The notes under the pieces: model-generated
Told to the model about the DNA's origin: nothing
The model's input: only the letters and a program-made list of their open reading frames with translations
The model's database searches: none
DNA from: Treponema sp.
Lineage (GTDB): Bacteria; Spirochaetota; Spirochaetia; Treponematales; Breznakiellaceae
Length of the DNA stretch: 64,000 bases
Direction of reading: 5' to 3'
Assembly (NCBI GenBank): GCA_031256445.1
Contig: JAIRQN010000063.1
Location: 1 to 64,000 of the forward strand
Made by a program: the position numbers and the translations under genes
In this document: piece after piece, positions 32,536 to 42,753 of the stretch
How the letters are laid out: each line of letters begins with the position of its first letter
Position numbering within the stretch: the stretch's first letter is position 1

Positions 32536-33004
32536 TTTTCTCCTCCGCACCGGCGAATATATGTTCGCCTTTTAAACTGTTCAGAATCTCCTCCTGTAAA
32601 ATCAACATTGGCTCTGTTTTATCGTTGGTTCCGTGATCCATGCCGTCTAAATGCAGAATACCATGAATTAACAGTCTGCGTAACTCTTCATCCTGCGGTA
32701 TTTGAAAATACTGTGCGTTTTCGCGCAGGGTGTCAAGGGAAATGACTATGTCTCCGGGCAGGTAAACGCTTGCGTCTCCGTCTTCTATTGTTTCACCGAG
32801 ACGGAATGAAAGAATATCTGTCGCTTCCGGTTTGTCCCTGTACCGGGCGTTTAATTCGGTTATGGTTTTATCGCCGCATAAAAGGACGGAAAGTTCCCAG
32901 TTATCGCGTTTTATTTCGTTCAGTACTTTAACGGCGTATTCGCAGATTGAAGCGCTCCATACCGGCAAAGGGATTTCCTGCGCGTTTACAAAGACCCTGT
33001 TCAT
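32519..33004 (-). CDS. ybeY: Endoribonuclease YbeY (16S rRNA maturation)
   Basis: A 161-residue YbeY with the zinc site HGILHLDGMDH (His114, His118, His124) and the preceding TDILSFRLGE and PGDIVISLDT motifs. It takes part in 16S rRNA 3'-end maturation and ribosome quality control. Its start overlaps the pgpH stop by four bases, and its end overlaps tlyC, within the conserved phoH-pgpH-ybeY-tlyC order. Confidence 0.95.
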   Translation of the reverse strand: MNRVFVNAQEIPLPVWSASICEYAVKVLNEIKRDNWELSVLLCGDKTITELNARYRDKPEATDILSFRLGETIEDGDASVYLPGDIVISLDTLRENAQYFQIPQDEELRRLLIHGILHLDGMDHGTNDKTEPMLILQEEILNSLKGEHIFAGAEEKNETSL

Positions 33005-35181
33005 TCTTCCTCTTTCTGGTTGGGGTATTCAATCCTTGAGTGATAATAGCCTGCCAGCACTTTTACAAAGGCTTTCTTTATCATTTCCAGTTCGCGGAAG
33101 GACAAATCGGAGTCGGACAGTTGACCGTGATCCACTTTCGCGTCAAAAAGCTGCTGGATGAATTTATCTATTTTGGCGGCTGTCGGTTTGTTCAGGGTGC
33201 GCACCGCGGCTTCTGTCATGTCGGCAAGCATAACCACGGCGGATTCTCTTGTCCTTGGAGGGCTTCCAGGGTAGATAAAATCTTCCACGCTGACTATTTC
33301 TTCCTGCTCCATTGCCTTGTTGTAAAACCATGTAATGACCGAATTGCCGTGATGTTCGGAGATTATGTTGATTACATCCTTTGGCAGCCCGAGACTGTGC
33401 GCTTTCTCAACGCCGAGTTTAACATGACTGCGGATAACTGTCGCCGAAAGACGCGGGGATATTTCATCGTGTCTGTTGTGATCTGTCTGGTTTTCCACGA
33501 AATAATCGGGGTTTTCCATTTTCCCGATGTCGTGGTAATAGGCGCCGACCCGCGCGAGCAGAGCGTTGGCGCCGATATCCTGGCAGGCCTGTTCGGCAAG
33601 GGTTGCGACCATCAGCGAATGGCTGTGAGTTCCAGGCGCGACTGTAAATAATTTTCTCAATAACGGAGCGTTTAGGTCTGACAGTTCCATCAGTCTGAAA
33701 GGCGTTACGGCGTTTAAAGCGTATTCCAGAGGCGGCAGAAAACCGAGCGTGAGCATCCCCGAAATAATGCCGTTTAACGCGGCCCAGAAAAGCAGTACCG
33801 GGTAAAAATAAAAATTTGACTGTTTCAGCAGAAGCACTACAATAACCGCGAAACAATTCGCGACCGCGATAATAAGACCGGCTTTTATAAGGCTCATCCT
33901 TTTCTGGGCATTGTGGAGGACGGTAGATGCGGCGGCTCCTGAAACAAGGGCGATAATGTACGAACTGTTGTCAAAAGCGCCGGCGAAGTACGCTCCAAGG
34001 GGAAGCGCAAGCGCGATTATCATGGCTGGTCTTGTTCCCATAAAGACCGATATTATCATTATGAAAAGCGCGGTAGGAATGGCCAGTGATACCGGAAAAC
34101 CTTCCAGCGCCGGGAAAAAATTATTTAACAGAACCGCTCCGATTATGTAAGAGCCGACAAGAGAAGCCAGAAGGTAACGTTCATTTTTGCTCAGTTCCCT
34201 GCCAAGAATAATTTTTCCAAGCAGAATAATGAATAAAATGAAAACCAGCAGCACCAGGAATATAAGACCGGCTGTGTTCCGCGGATCTCTTCCTGGAGAT
34301 GATAAGTAAAGCGCCTGAAGATCCTCCATTTCGGCTTCTGTAATTATAAAACCTTTTCTAATAATTTTTTTTCCAGGTTCTATATTCCTGATTACAGGAG
34401 GCGTCCTTTCCATTGTTTCTTCCATGTTTTTCGCGGATTCACTGTAGGAAAAAAATACATTCTCCCTTATAAAGGGCCGCAGAAGGTCTTCGGCGATTAT
34501 TTTGAACTGAACGGGAGCGTCCGAATTCCTGACAATTTCCCTTAAAGCGCTGCGCGTTCCGGTTGTTGTGATTATATCGTCATAGTAAACAATTTCCCGC
34601 ACGGAACCGGTTTCGGAAATTCTGATTAGTTCTGCTGTTTCCTGGTCGTACTGCCTTATTTCATCGCGGTGGTATGTGTAAACGCCCTGGTTCATGATTG
34701 CGTTTAACGCTTCCAGGCCGTATTCCCTGAAAGAGGCGCGGTTCGCGGAAGACAGGTATATTTCAAGAGTTTCGTCCGAAAAATAACCGGGATACCTGCT
34801 TTCTATCGCAATGAGGGCCTGCGCCCTGTCAATGTCCGCGAAATCGCAGAACGCGTTCCATGAGTCTATCATGTTAATATTTACTTCGTCAGAAAACCAG
34901 AAAACCGCGTGAACATGGCGCAGCGCGGCCTGAAGCCGCTGTCTTGTCGCTTCCTCATCGCGGAATGAAACCGCGATAGCGGCGGTTATATCGCGATCGG
35001 CCACTTTGCCCGCTTCGTAATTGCTTATGTCGTTTATTGACTGCTGATTCCCGCCTGCGATAATTACAATCGCCGCGAAAACGCACAGCGCGAAACTGAA
35101 AAGATTGGGTCCTGAACGGATTTTGATTACGCCATTAGCAACAGTTTTTCTTAAATTGGCTATCAGCAGGTCAGGTTTCAT
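33001..35181 (-). CDS. pgpH: PgpH-type 7TM HD phosphohydrolase (c-di-AMP phosphodiesterase family)
   Basis: A protein of about 726 residues (ATG 35181; an ATG at 35187 adds two residues). It has one N-terminal membrane segment, an extracellular 7TMR-HDED domain (about 60-290), seven membrane segments (about 305-500) and a cytoplasmic HD domain with His550-Asp551 in YYHDIGKMENPDYFVENQ and the later NIISEHHGNSVITWFY. Characterised relatives hydrolyse c-di-AMP to pApA. It overlaps phoH at its start and ybeY at its end, so translation is coupled throughout the block. Confidence 0.93.
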   Translation of the reverse strand: MKPDLLIANLRKTVANGVIKIRSGPNLFSFALCVFAAIVIIAGGNQQSINDISNYEAGKVADRDITAAIAVSFRDEEATRQRLQAALRHVHAVFWFSDEVNINMIDSWNAFCDFADIDRAQALIAIESRYPGYFSDETLEIYLSSANRASFREYGLEALNAIMNQGVYTYHRDEIRQYDQETAELIRISETGSVREIVYYDDIITTTGTRSALREIVRNSDAPVQFKIIAEDLLRPFIRENVFFSYSESAKNMEETMERTPPVIRNIEPGKKIIRKGFIITEAEMEDLQALYLSSPGRDPRNTAGLIFLVLLVFILFIILLGKIILGRELSKNERYLLASLVGSYIIGAVLLNNFFPALEGFPVSLAIPTALFIMIISVFMGTRPAMIIALALPLGAYFAGAFDNSSYIIALVSGAAASTVLHNAQKRMSLIKAGLIIAVANCFAVIVVLLLKQSNFYFYPVLLFWAALNGIISGMLTLGFLPPLEYALNAVTPFRLMELSDLNAPLLRKLFTVAPGTHSHSLMVATLAEQACQDIGANALLARVGAYYHDIGKMENPDYFVENQTDHNRHDEISPRLSATVIRSHVKLGVEKAHSLGLPKDVINIISEHHGNSVITWFYNKAMEQEEIVSVEDFIYPGSPPRTRESAVVMLADMTEAAVRTLNKPTAAKIDKFIQQLFDAKVDHGQLSDSDLSFRELEMIKKAFVKVLAGYYHSRIEYPNQKEEE

Positions 35182-36136
35182 GTTCATTGTACGCCTGTAT
35201 TATTTTTTTTACAAGAGGATTACGCGCAACATCGCCTGTATGCAAAAATGAAAAACTTAAATCTTCAATACCCCTTAAAATTTCCATTGCATGTAACAGT
35301 CCGGAGTCTGTCCTGCGGGGCAGATCAATCTGCGTGACATCTCCCGTAATTACGGCTCTTGCGCCTGTGCCAATCCGCGTAAGGAACATTTTCATCTGTT
35401 CCTTTGTGGTGTTCTGCGCTTCATCCAGAATCACCATACACTCGTTAAGGCTCCTCCCCCTCATATACGCCAAAGGGGCGATTTCCATGGTTCTTGTCTC
35501 TTCCATCCTGTGAATTGCGTCGTAAGGCACAAGGCTTTCCATGGCGTCGTAAAGAGGGCGCAGATATGGGTTTATTTTTTGAATGAGGTCGCCCGGCAGA
35601 AAGCCGAGATTTTCACCGGCTTCCACTACGGGCCGGGTAAGCACCAGTTTTCGCATTTTTCTGGAAAGCACCATCTGAAGGGCGTGCGCGATAGCCAGAT
35701 ATGTCTTGCCTGTTCCGGCAGGGCCGATACAGAAACAAATATCATTTTCCCGCATATTGCGGATATAACATGCCTGATTTTTACTGCGCGGATAAACCCG
35801 GCGGAACCCCTGCGGAATTTGAATTGCCGAATCGGCGGCATATATGGTTTCCTGCGCGGTTTTGCCGTCTTCGCCCGGTATATTTTCGGCAAGAGCCCGG
35901 ATATATTCAGGGGAAGGATGCTCTCCTTCTGTAATTACTGTTATAAGGTTGTCCATAATTGTCCGGAAATGCCTGACGCCGGTTTCATTGCTGCATTCAA
36001 AATGTATTTCATTGCCTCTTGCGGTAATGATCCCGCCAAGAGACATTTCAATTATTTTTAAGTTTCCGTCATTTGCCCCGCATATTCCGGAAAGCAGCTC
36101 TCTGTTTTCGAGAGCGATAGTTATCCCATCCTCCAA
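35171..36136 (-). CDS. phoH: PhoH-like ATPase
   Basis: A 321-residue PhoH-family P-loop ATPase. A KH-like N-terminal part (about 20-90) precedes Walker A GPAGTGKT (138-145); TRPVVEAGENLGFLPGDL, VILDEAQNTTKEQMKMFLTRIG (Walker B and sensor) and SRMVVTGD-type ARAVITGDVTQIDLP follow. It is often next to ybeY and is associated with RNA metabolism or ribosome maturation. The gene sits about 100 bases downstream of lptD, the gap holding a palindromic repeat, so it may also have its own promoter. Confidence 0.93.
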   Translation of the reverse strand: MEDGITIALENRELLSGICGANDGNLKIIEMSLGGIITARGNEIHFECSNETGVRHFRTIMDNLITVITEGEHPSPEYIRALAENIPGEDGKTAQETIYAADSAIQIPQGFRRVYPRSKNQACYIRNMRENDICFCIGPAGTGKTYLAIAHALQMVLSRKMRKLVLTRPVVEAGENLGFLPGDLIQKINPYLRPLYDAMESLVPYDAIHRMEETRTMEIAPLAYMRGRSLNECMVILDEAQNTTKEQMKMFLTRIGTGARAVITGDVTQIDLPRRTDSGLLHAMEILRGIEDLSFSFLHTGDVARNPLVKKIIQAYNEHET

Positions 36137-36201
36137 AGAAACCTCTTCCTTATTTTATAGCCCGTTAAATGACCCGTCAAGCTGGCATTTTGTCACTTGA
36201 G

Positions 36202-36233
36202 GCTTTTCCAAAACTTCAGTTTTTGGAAAAAGC
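36202..36233. repeat. Imperfect palindrome between lptD and phoH (family member 3)
   Basis: GCTTTTCCAAAACT (36202-36215) and AGTTTTTGGAAAAAGC (36218-36233) pair with two single-base bulges around TC. The centre AACTTCAGTT mirrors the AACTGAAGTT centre of the 19249 element. It starts immediately after the lptD stop; no T-run follows on the minus strand. Confidence 0.55.
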
Positions 36234-39200
36234 TCACTTTATTGTGAATTTTTCGAGCCTCTTTTCATACTTTATATCCGATTTTATTTCTGTAATGGCA
36301 GACCATTGCACTAAAAAGGAAATATCTGCGTTTACCTCGTACCTTGGGGGAGAAGACAAGCTGTTCAGATAAGGCGACATTGCGACGTCCAGTGTCGCTT
36401 TCCAGTCGCCCAAATAATGGGTTGCGGTAAGGTTGAATCTTTTCATCTTAAATCCCGATCTGCGCCTTTTTGAATCATCGCCGAAATTAAAAGAATCAAA
36501 CAGGTCAATAAAAATGTTATTCTGATCGCCTTCCGCGTACATATATGTTAAATCTTCCATTCCGGGGAAATTTTTAAAATAGCGGAAAATAACCGCGTTC
36601 TCTGATGTTGATGTAAATGTTAAATCCAGAAAATTCTTGATGTTTGTTGTAAAACCGGAGGTAAGCTGGAAGTTGGAACTGGTATAACGCTGAAGATCAA
36701 AATTAAGCGCTGAATTGACATTGAATGACAAGCCGATCCAGTTTTTAATAATGTTGATATTTCGGAATGAACGGTTGTAACTTAATTTTAAATCACGCGG
36801 GTTTATGGATGGCTCTCCGTCTTCCTGTATCCATCTTCCGCCTTGCGCGGGATAGGCAGGGGAGTCAGGCTGAAATTTGTATTTTAAGGATTTTACCGCG
36901 GAAAAAGACGCCCTGAAATCCCATAATGTCAAAGATGAAGTAATCGTGGTAATTTCATTGTCCAGTTCCGGATCAATAACCATATAATAGGTAAATGATA
37001 TATTTTTGCCTATTTTTAATGTTTCTGTCAGGTTCAGCGGGTCAAATTTCCAGACATCTTCGCTGAGTTCGGCTTCCTTGTTATTCCTGAGACGGATGTT
37101 TGCGTTGGTTTCCGATATCCAGACTCTCATGGTAGCGTTAGATGAAATAACCATATCCAGGGGGGGAAGGTCTGTGGACAGAGTCAGCGTCTGTTGTTTG
37201 TCCATTATATTCGCCGAAAGGTTGGCGGCTATCTGATGGGCGGTAAGCCCGTAAATATCATTGCCGTCTTTTGATTCTTCTTTTGCCCAGATTCCCCATA
37301 CAGGCGTAAGTTCCGGACTGTCTCCGCTTGTGAATCTTTTTGATCTGACCAATGTGCCTCTGAAATTGTACTGTAGACTCGACAGGCTGAATACTGAATT
37401 TCTGTACAACGGCCGCAGGGTTCCGTTATATGAATAGAAAGTAGAATAGTTGGTTTGCCTGTACTGCTGTCTTTTTGCCTCTTCTATTCTGTTTTCGTCT
37501 TTTACCCCGTTCGCTGTCTGGGGAGTCCGGAATGCTTCGGCGTCTTCATTGAGGTAGTTGTAACCGCGGAAGGTGCCGCTGCCCGAAAAACCAACCACAT
37601 TGGAAAAAAAGTTTTCGCTGTGATCCAAACGGAAATTTAAGCTACCGTTCCCGCTGAAGCTTGAAAGAACCGACTGAACTTCGCTCCAGTTCACCTGATC
37701 GTGGGATTGCCAGCGATCATATCCTGACATGAACTGCATTTCCGATGAACCTGTCGGCGCCATCTGGTAGTCAATGGCGAATCTTATGTTTCCGGTTTTT
37801 GGCAGCTCAAAACGCTGGTTTAAAACAGGCGGAATAAGATTGTCTTCGTTAGGCGCGGTTTTTGCTTCTTTTTCTTCTTTTATCCAGGGAGAACGCGGAA
37901 TGCCGATATTTTTTAACGGGTCAGGAAGTTCAGCCTTTTCCTTTGCGCCGGCAGCGGCAGTGACGTTCTGCATGCCAAGCGACAGAGGTTTTCCTGACAT
38001 GGAACCTGACGCGCTGTAAATGGTGTATTTATCCGGCGCGAAAAAGTACCGCCCGGGATGCTCCCTGTTTGTATTATAGATTTGCCTGTCCTGTATTGTT
38101 TTAAAACCCAGGGACATTGATATATTGGAAATGGAAATGCTTGATACATACGGAGCCAGAATGGGCAAAGACGGAGTAAATTGTCCTGTTAACTGCCATT
38201 GATATGAACCGATATCAGCGTCCGATGCCGAGCCGCCGTCAAACGCGGCTCCCTGCTGGATCATGTTTAGCCAGTCCATGCTTTCCGAACGGTTAAGAAA
38301 CTCCCTGTCAACATAAGGATCCGAGTAAAAAGGAAAACTCCAGGAAAAATTTCCGTATTTCCCGCTGATTGAACTGTTGGTTTTTAATCTGTAACGGAAA
38401 GGCACAGACGCGGAAAATAAATTTGAGTAGTTCCAGTCAAATGAGCCGTCAAAATCAGGAGCATATGGGTTATAGTTTCCGTTAATAAGGGTTATTGTTC
38501 TTGTAAAGCCAATGCCCAAAGAAAGCTCAAGAGGATTTATAATGCCGGTTTTGGGAGTTGAAAGATCCGCGCCTGTGTAAATTCCCATATTGGTGTAATA
38601 ATCCAGATATGCCTTTAGAGTAACAGAGCTGGGATTTACTTTCTTTTTTCCCGTGCTGCGGAGGAAAAGGCCGTGCCTTTCTTTTTCCATGTCGTTTGAA
38701 TTGCCGAGGATTCTGCTGATGGAACTTGTTTCCGCGCTGTTTACCTTTGGGCGGCCCAAAATGTAGGCGGTAGTCTGCACAAAGGCGCCTTCTCTGCTGC
38801 GGTATCCCACAACCGGATGAAAGATAAGTTCGTCTGCCGGAAAATAAAACGCCGGAATGTACAAAACCGGGATATTGCCGACTTTTAACAGCGCGTTTAC
38901 AATTGCGAAATCCGATCCGGGAAGCAGCCAGAGTCTGCTTGCGCTTATGGACCAGAAAGCCTGATCTCTATTTGCGTTGCTTATTTCCGCTTTTCTTAAA
39001 TTCATTACGTCTTCTTCATTGCGCGTAATGACAGTTCCCTGGAACAGGTAAGAGGTTCCTTCGCTTGTGAGTTTGCGTTCTGAATCGCCTGCCAGAAAAA
39101 TGCTTGACCAGTCATCTATATTGACCGTTATGTTCTCTCCCCGGAAAATTTCAGTTGTGTCTCCTTTAACCTTTGTGTATTCCACGTTTCCCGATGCGGT

Positions 39201-39776
39201 GATTATATTTCTGGATCTGTTAAAAAGTATCTCGTTTGCCCTGATTTTGTGAACCGAGTCTTTATCCTGCAGGCTGAGGCGGACATCTCCTTTAAGCCTG
39301 GCATAGTCTTCGTCAGCGACTTCTATGCGGAAATATTCCGTAGTTTCCGCGGATTCTATTGTTATTATTTTCTGGCTTTTCTCCGTTGAATCTGTTTTGG
39401 ACTGAGGCAAATCGAAATGTTCCCTTAAACGTCTGGAAAGATCATCACGCGTGCCTCCTTCGGAAAGACCCAACGTTCTGCACCAGAGCGCCAGTTCGCT
39501 AAGCGTAGATGTTTTTATTTCCATCTCCGTGCGCTGTTTCTCAGGAGGAAGATTATTTTTATTTTTGGGCATGCCGTCATCTTGCGCCGGACTGTCCTTG
39601 TCCTCGGCGTTTTCTGCTGCGCCGGAGAGTTTTTGGCCCAGTTCCTCCTGTGGTTCCTGCTGCGCGTACAATGCCTGCTGCGGCGAAAAAAAATAAAAAA
39701 ATATAACCACAATGAATGAGAATGCGTTTATATGCGATCTTGCGGTTAAGTTATTTTTATATTTTTGTTCTTTCAT
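36234..39776 (-). CDS. lptD: LptD/OstA-like outer membrane assembly protein with SAP-like segment
   Basis: A protein of about 1,180 residues from ATG 39776, preceded by GGGAGA and overlapping the uvrA stop as ATGA. Signal peptide at 1-39 (ends ALYAQ). Residues 91-121 ([20 protein letters not shown] and on) look like a SAP motif. An LptA-like OstA domain (about 140-300: [29 protein letters not shown]) follows, then [17 protein letters not shown], the LptD landmark, and a very long beta-barrel region rich in aromatic strands. LptD exports lipopolysaccharide in Proteobacteria; in treponemes that lack classical LPS it may export another glycolipid. Its size is about 1.5 times that of E. coli LptD. 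Confidence 0.82.
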   Translation of the reverse strand: MKEQKYKNNLTARSHINAFSFIVVIFFYFFSPQQALYAQQEPQEELGQKLSGAAENAEDKDSPAQDDGMPKNKNNLPPEKQRTEMEIKTSTLSELALWCRTLGLSEGGTRDDLSRRLREHFDLPQSKTDSTEKSQKIITIESAETTEYFRIEVADEDYARLKGDVRLSLQDKDSVHKIRANEILFNRSRNIITASGNVEYTKVKGDTTEIFRGENITVNIDDWSSIFLAGDSERKLTSEGTSYLFQGTVITRNEEDVMNLRKAEISNANRDQAFWSISASRLWLLPGSDFAIVNALLKVGNIPVLYIPAFYFPADELIFHPVVGYRSREGAFVQTTAYILGRPKVNSAETSSISRILGNSNDMEKERHGLFLRSTGKKKVNPSSVTLKAYLDYYTNMGIYTGADLSTPKTGIINPLELSLGIGFTRTITLINGNYNPYAPDFDGSFDWNYSNLFSASVPFRYRLKTNSSISGKYGNFSWSFPFYSDPYVDREFLNRSESMDWLNMIQQGAAFDGGSASDADIGSYQWQLTGQFTPSLPILAPYVSSISISNISMSLGFKTIQDRQIYNTNREHPGRYFFAPDKYTIYSASGSMSGKPLSLGMQNVTAAAGAKEKAELPDPLKNIGIPRSPWIKEEKEAKTAPNEDNLIPPVLNQRFELPKTGNIRFAIDYQMAPTGSSEMQFMSGYDRWQSHDQVNWSEVQSVLSSFSGNGSLNFRLDHSENFFSNVVGFSGSGTFRGYNYLNEDAEAFRTPQTANGVKDENRIEEAKRQQYRQTNYSTFYSYNGTLRPLYRNSVFSLSSLQYNFRGTLVRSKRFTSGDSPELTPVWGIWAKEESKDGNDIYGLTAHQIAANLSANIMDKQQTLTLSTDLPPLDMVISSNATMRVWISETNANIRLRNNKEAELSEDVWKFDPLNLTETLKIGKNISFTYYMVIDPELDNEITTITSSLTLWDFRASFSAVKSLKYKFQPDSPAYPAQGGRWIQEDGEPSINPRDLKLSYNRSFRNINIIKNWIGLSFNVNSALNFDLQRYTSSNFQLTSGFTTNIKNFLDLTFTSTSENAVIFRYFKNFPGMEDLTYMYAEGDQNNIFIDLFDSFNFGDDSKRRRSGFKMKRFNLTATHYLGDWKATLDVAMSPYLNSLSSPPRYEVNADISFLVQWSAITEIKSDIKYEKRLEKFTIK

Positions 39777-42625
39777 TTTCTCCCGGTTTTCTTTACAGTC
39801 TTCAGCGTTTCGGCAATGTAAATGCCCGTATATGAAGAGGCGCATTTCGCGATTTGCTCAGGTGTTCCTGTAGCGATAACCTGCCCGCCCTTTTCGCCGC
39901 CTTCAGGTCCAAGATCGATAATGTGATCCGCCTGCAGCAGCACATCCAGGTTATGTTCTATCATTATAACGGTATTTCCCTGATCTACCAGTCTTTGAAT
40001 TACATCCATCAGCTGCTTTACATCGGCGAAGTGAAGGCCTGTTGTAGGCTCGTCAAGAATGTACAATGTTCTGCCTGTCGAGCGTTTTGAAAGCTCCAGC
40101 GCGAGTTTAACCCTTTGCGCCTCTCCGCCGGAAAGCGTAAGCGCTGACTGTCCCAGTTTCACATAACCCAGGCCTACGGATAAAAGCGTCTCCATTTTGC
40201 GCGATATCTGCGGAATTGGGGCAAAAAAACCAGCCGCTTCTTCGATAGTCATATCCAGAACTTCGCTGATGTTTTTTCCCTTGTACCGGATTTCCAGAGT
40301 CTCCGTGTTAAATCTTTTTCCGTGGCACACATCGCACATAATGTAAACATCCGGCAGAAAGTTCATCTCTATTTTTATTGTTCCGTCTCCTTCGCAGTTT
40401 TCGCATCTGCCGCCGCGCACATTAAATGAAAAACGTCCCGGTCTGTAACCGCGCATCTTTGATTCAGGCAGATTGGCGAACATATCCCTGATTGCCGTGA
40501 ATCCTTCGACATAGGTGATCGGGTTTGAGCGCGGCGTCCTGCCGATTGGGCTTTGATCTATATCTATTACCTTGTCTATATGTTCGGCGCCGTCCAGTTT
40601 TTTATACGCGCCTTCCATGTGATTCGAACCGTAGACTTTATTCGCCAGCGCGGGATATAAAACGTCCGAAAGAAGAGTCGATTTTCCCGAACCGGACACG
40701 CCTGTAATGCAGGTAAAAACTCCAAGGGGAATTTCAACGTTAATATTTTTCAGGTTGTGCTCGCTTACTCCCTTCAGCTTTATTTTCGCGCCGTTTCCCT
40801 TGCGGCGTTCCTCCGGAATGTTTATGCGAAGAATACCGGCAAGGTACTGGCCTGTCAGGCTTTCCTTTACCTTCATTACATCCGCTACAGTGCCCTGCGC
40901 GACAATATGCCCGCCGTGAACGCCCGCGCCTGGTCCAAGATCTACAATATGATCCGCTGTGCGCAGGGTTTGTTCGTCATGCTCAACCACGATGAGTGTG
41001 TTGCCAAGGTCGCGCAGGTAAAGGAGAGTGTCAATAAGGCGCTGGTTGTCTCTCTGGTGAAGCCCGATGGAAGGTTCGTCCAAAATGTAAAGCACTCCTA
41101 CAAGGCTGGAGCCTATTTGAGTCGCGAGCCTGATCCTCTGGGCTTCGCCGCCGGAGAGGGTGGACGCTTTGCGTTCAAGGCTGAGGTAATCAAGACCGAC
41201 ATTCTGCATAAAGCCAAGTCTGGCGTTTATTTCCTTTAGTATCTGATACGCGATTTTATTTTCATTTTTATTAAGTTTTATTTTTTTAAAAAACTGAAGC
41301 GAATCTGTTACGGATAACTGCGATAATTCCCAGATGTTAATGCCGCCGGTTCCTCCGATGGTAACGGAAAGCACTTCCGGTTTAAGCCTTTTGCCGCCGC
41401 AGTCTTCGCACGGTTTCTGACTCATGAATTTTTCCAGCCAGTCCTTAACGCCCTGCGATTGCGTTTCCAGATAGCGCTTTTTTAGCTCGGCGAGTATTCC
41501 CGTAAAACGCGACTGGTATTCAAAATGGCCGGTGCCTTCGCGGTTCACATAACGCACTTTCACTTCGTCGTCGCCGCCGTAAAGGATGGCGTTAACAATT
41601 TTTTTCGGCAGTTTGTTAAACGGAGTGTCAAGACTGAAATTATAATGTTTTGACAGCCCTGCAAAGCGGCTGCGGTTCCACGCGCTGTCCGGGTTATATG
41701 GAATAACTCCGCCTTCGTTAAAGGACAGGCTGCGGTCGGGGATTACAAGGTCCGGATCAAACTCCAGTTTTGCGCCAAGTCCGGTGCATCCGGGGCAGGC
41801 GCCGAACGGGTTGTTGAATGAAAAAAGACGCGGCTGTAAATCGGGAATTGATACGCCGCAGTCAGGACATGAATTCTTCTGTGAAAAAACCTGCTCGCTG
41901 TTTTTGCCGTCTTCATTGATCAATACGATCATAAGGCCGTCCGCTGTCTGTACGGCGCTTTCCACGGATTCTGCAAGCCTTGCCCTGATTCCCTTTCCGA
42001 TTACAAGCCTGTCAACGATAATTTCGATTGAGTGCTTTTTCTGTTTGTCCAGTTTAATGCTTTCATCCAGGTTTACAGGAACTCCGTCTATTCTGGCGCG
42101 CGCGAAACCCGCCTTGCGGGCGTCTTCAATAATTTTCTGATGTTCGCCTTTTTTTCCCCGGATTACAGGGGCTAAAAGCTGGATTTTCGTTCCTTCTTTG
42201 TACTGCAGGATTGTCTCGATAATTAAATCTACAGGCTGTTCGCGGATTTCCTTGCCGCAGACAGGGCAGTGGGGTATGCCGATTCTTGCGTAGAGAAGAC
42301 GGTAATAATCGTATATTTCGGTTACTGTGCCGACAGTTGAACGCGGGTTGCGGTGGGTGGTTTTCTGTTCAATGGAAATTGCCGGGGAAAGCCCTTCAAT
42401 ATAGTCCAAATCGGGTTTGTCCATGCGCCCCAGGAACTGACGGGCATAAGCTGAAAGGCTTTCTACATACCGCCTTTGCCCTTCCGCAAAAATAGTGTCA
42501 AATGCCAGTGAACTTTTGCCTGACCCGGACAGCCCTGAAATTACGATAAGTCTGTCACGGGGCAGTTCCATGTCGATGTTTTTAAGGTTATGCTCGCGCG
42601 CGCCTTTGATGATTAATTTGTCCAT
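39773..42625 (-). CDS. uvrA: UvrABC excision nuclease subunit A
   Basis: A 950-residue UvrA that detects bulky DNA lesions in nucleotide excision repair. It has two ABC modules: Walker [10 protein letters not shown] and GVSGSGKST, signatures [12 protein letters not shown] and [12 protein letters not shown], and zinc fingers CPVCG...CPDCG and CENCEGDG...CDVCHG. The start is ATG 42625 ([17 protein letters not shown]), as in the family; the frame is open back to a TTG at 42643, but that stretch contains the promoter. It overlaps lptD by four bases. Confidence 0.97.
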   Translation of the reverse strand: MDKLIIKGAREHNLKNIDMELPRDRLIVISGLSGSGKSSLAFDTIFAEGQRRYVESLSAYARQFLGRMDKPDLDYIEGLSPAISIEQKTTHRNPRSTVGTVTEIYDYYRLLYARIGIPHCPVCGKEIREQPVDLIIETILQYKEGTKIQLLAPVIRGKKGEHQKIIEDARKAGFARARIDGVPVNLDESIKLDKQKKHSIEIIVDRLVIGKGIRARLAESVESAVQTADGLMIVLINEDGKNSEQVFSQKNSCPDCGVSIPDLQPRLFSFNNPFGACPGCTGLGAKLEFDPDLVIPDRSLSFNEGGVIPYNPDSAWNRSRFAGLSKHYNFSLDTPFNKLPKKIVNAILYGGDDEVKVRYVNREGTGHFEYQSRFTGILAELKKRYLETQSQGVKDWLEKFMSQKPCEDCGGKRLKPEVLSVTIGGTGGINIWELSQLSVTDSLQFFKKIKLNKNENKIAYQILKEINARLGFMQNVGLDYLSLERKASTLSGGEAQRIRLATQIGSSLVGVLYILDEPSIGLHQRDNQRLIDTLLYLRDLGNTLIVVEHDEQTLRTADHIVDLGPGAGVHGGHIVAQGTVADVMKVKESLTGQYLAGILRINIPEERRKGNGAKIKLKGVSEHNLKNINVEIPLGVFTCITGVSGSGKSTLLSDVLYPALANKVYGSNHMEGAYKKLDGAEHIDKVIDIDQSPIGRTPRSNPITYVEGFTAIRDMFANLPESKMRGYRPGRFSFNVRGGRCENCEGDGTIKIEMNFLPDVYIMCDVCHGKRFNTETLEIRYKGKNISEVLDMTIEEAAGFFAPIPQISRKMETLLSVGLGYVKLGQSALTLSGGEAQRVKLALELSKRSTGRTLYILDEPTTGLHFADVKQLMDVIQRLVDQGNTVIMIEHNLDVLLQADHIIDLGPEGGEKGGQVIATGTPEQIAKCASSYTGIYIAETLKTVKKTGRK

Positions 42626-42665
42626 ATATCGTAAGAATAGCAAAGAGTAGCGAGCAGTGACTAGG
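42626..42665 (-). promoter_or_regulatory. Putative leaderless promoter of uvrA
   Basis: On the minus strand an extended -10, TTTGC TATTCT (hexamer at 42634-42639), ends eight bases before the uvrA ATG. No ribosome-binding site exists in the gap. A good -35 is not evident. The geometry is the same as for the citrate synthase and RACo genes. Confidence 0.4.
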
Positions 42666-42753
42666 GTATGACAATTATGGAATGGGGATTGAAAACATGC
42701 TGCATTTTATCTGCGAATTGATTTTTTTCAGTTTTATGATACTATATAACACA

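Noticed and set aside
42626-42643. TTG start of uvrA six codons upstream
   Set aside because: Family members start at MDKLIIKG-type sequence, and the upstream codons coincide with the -10 element.
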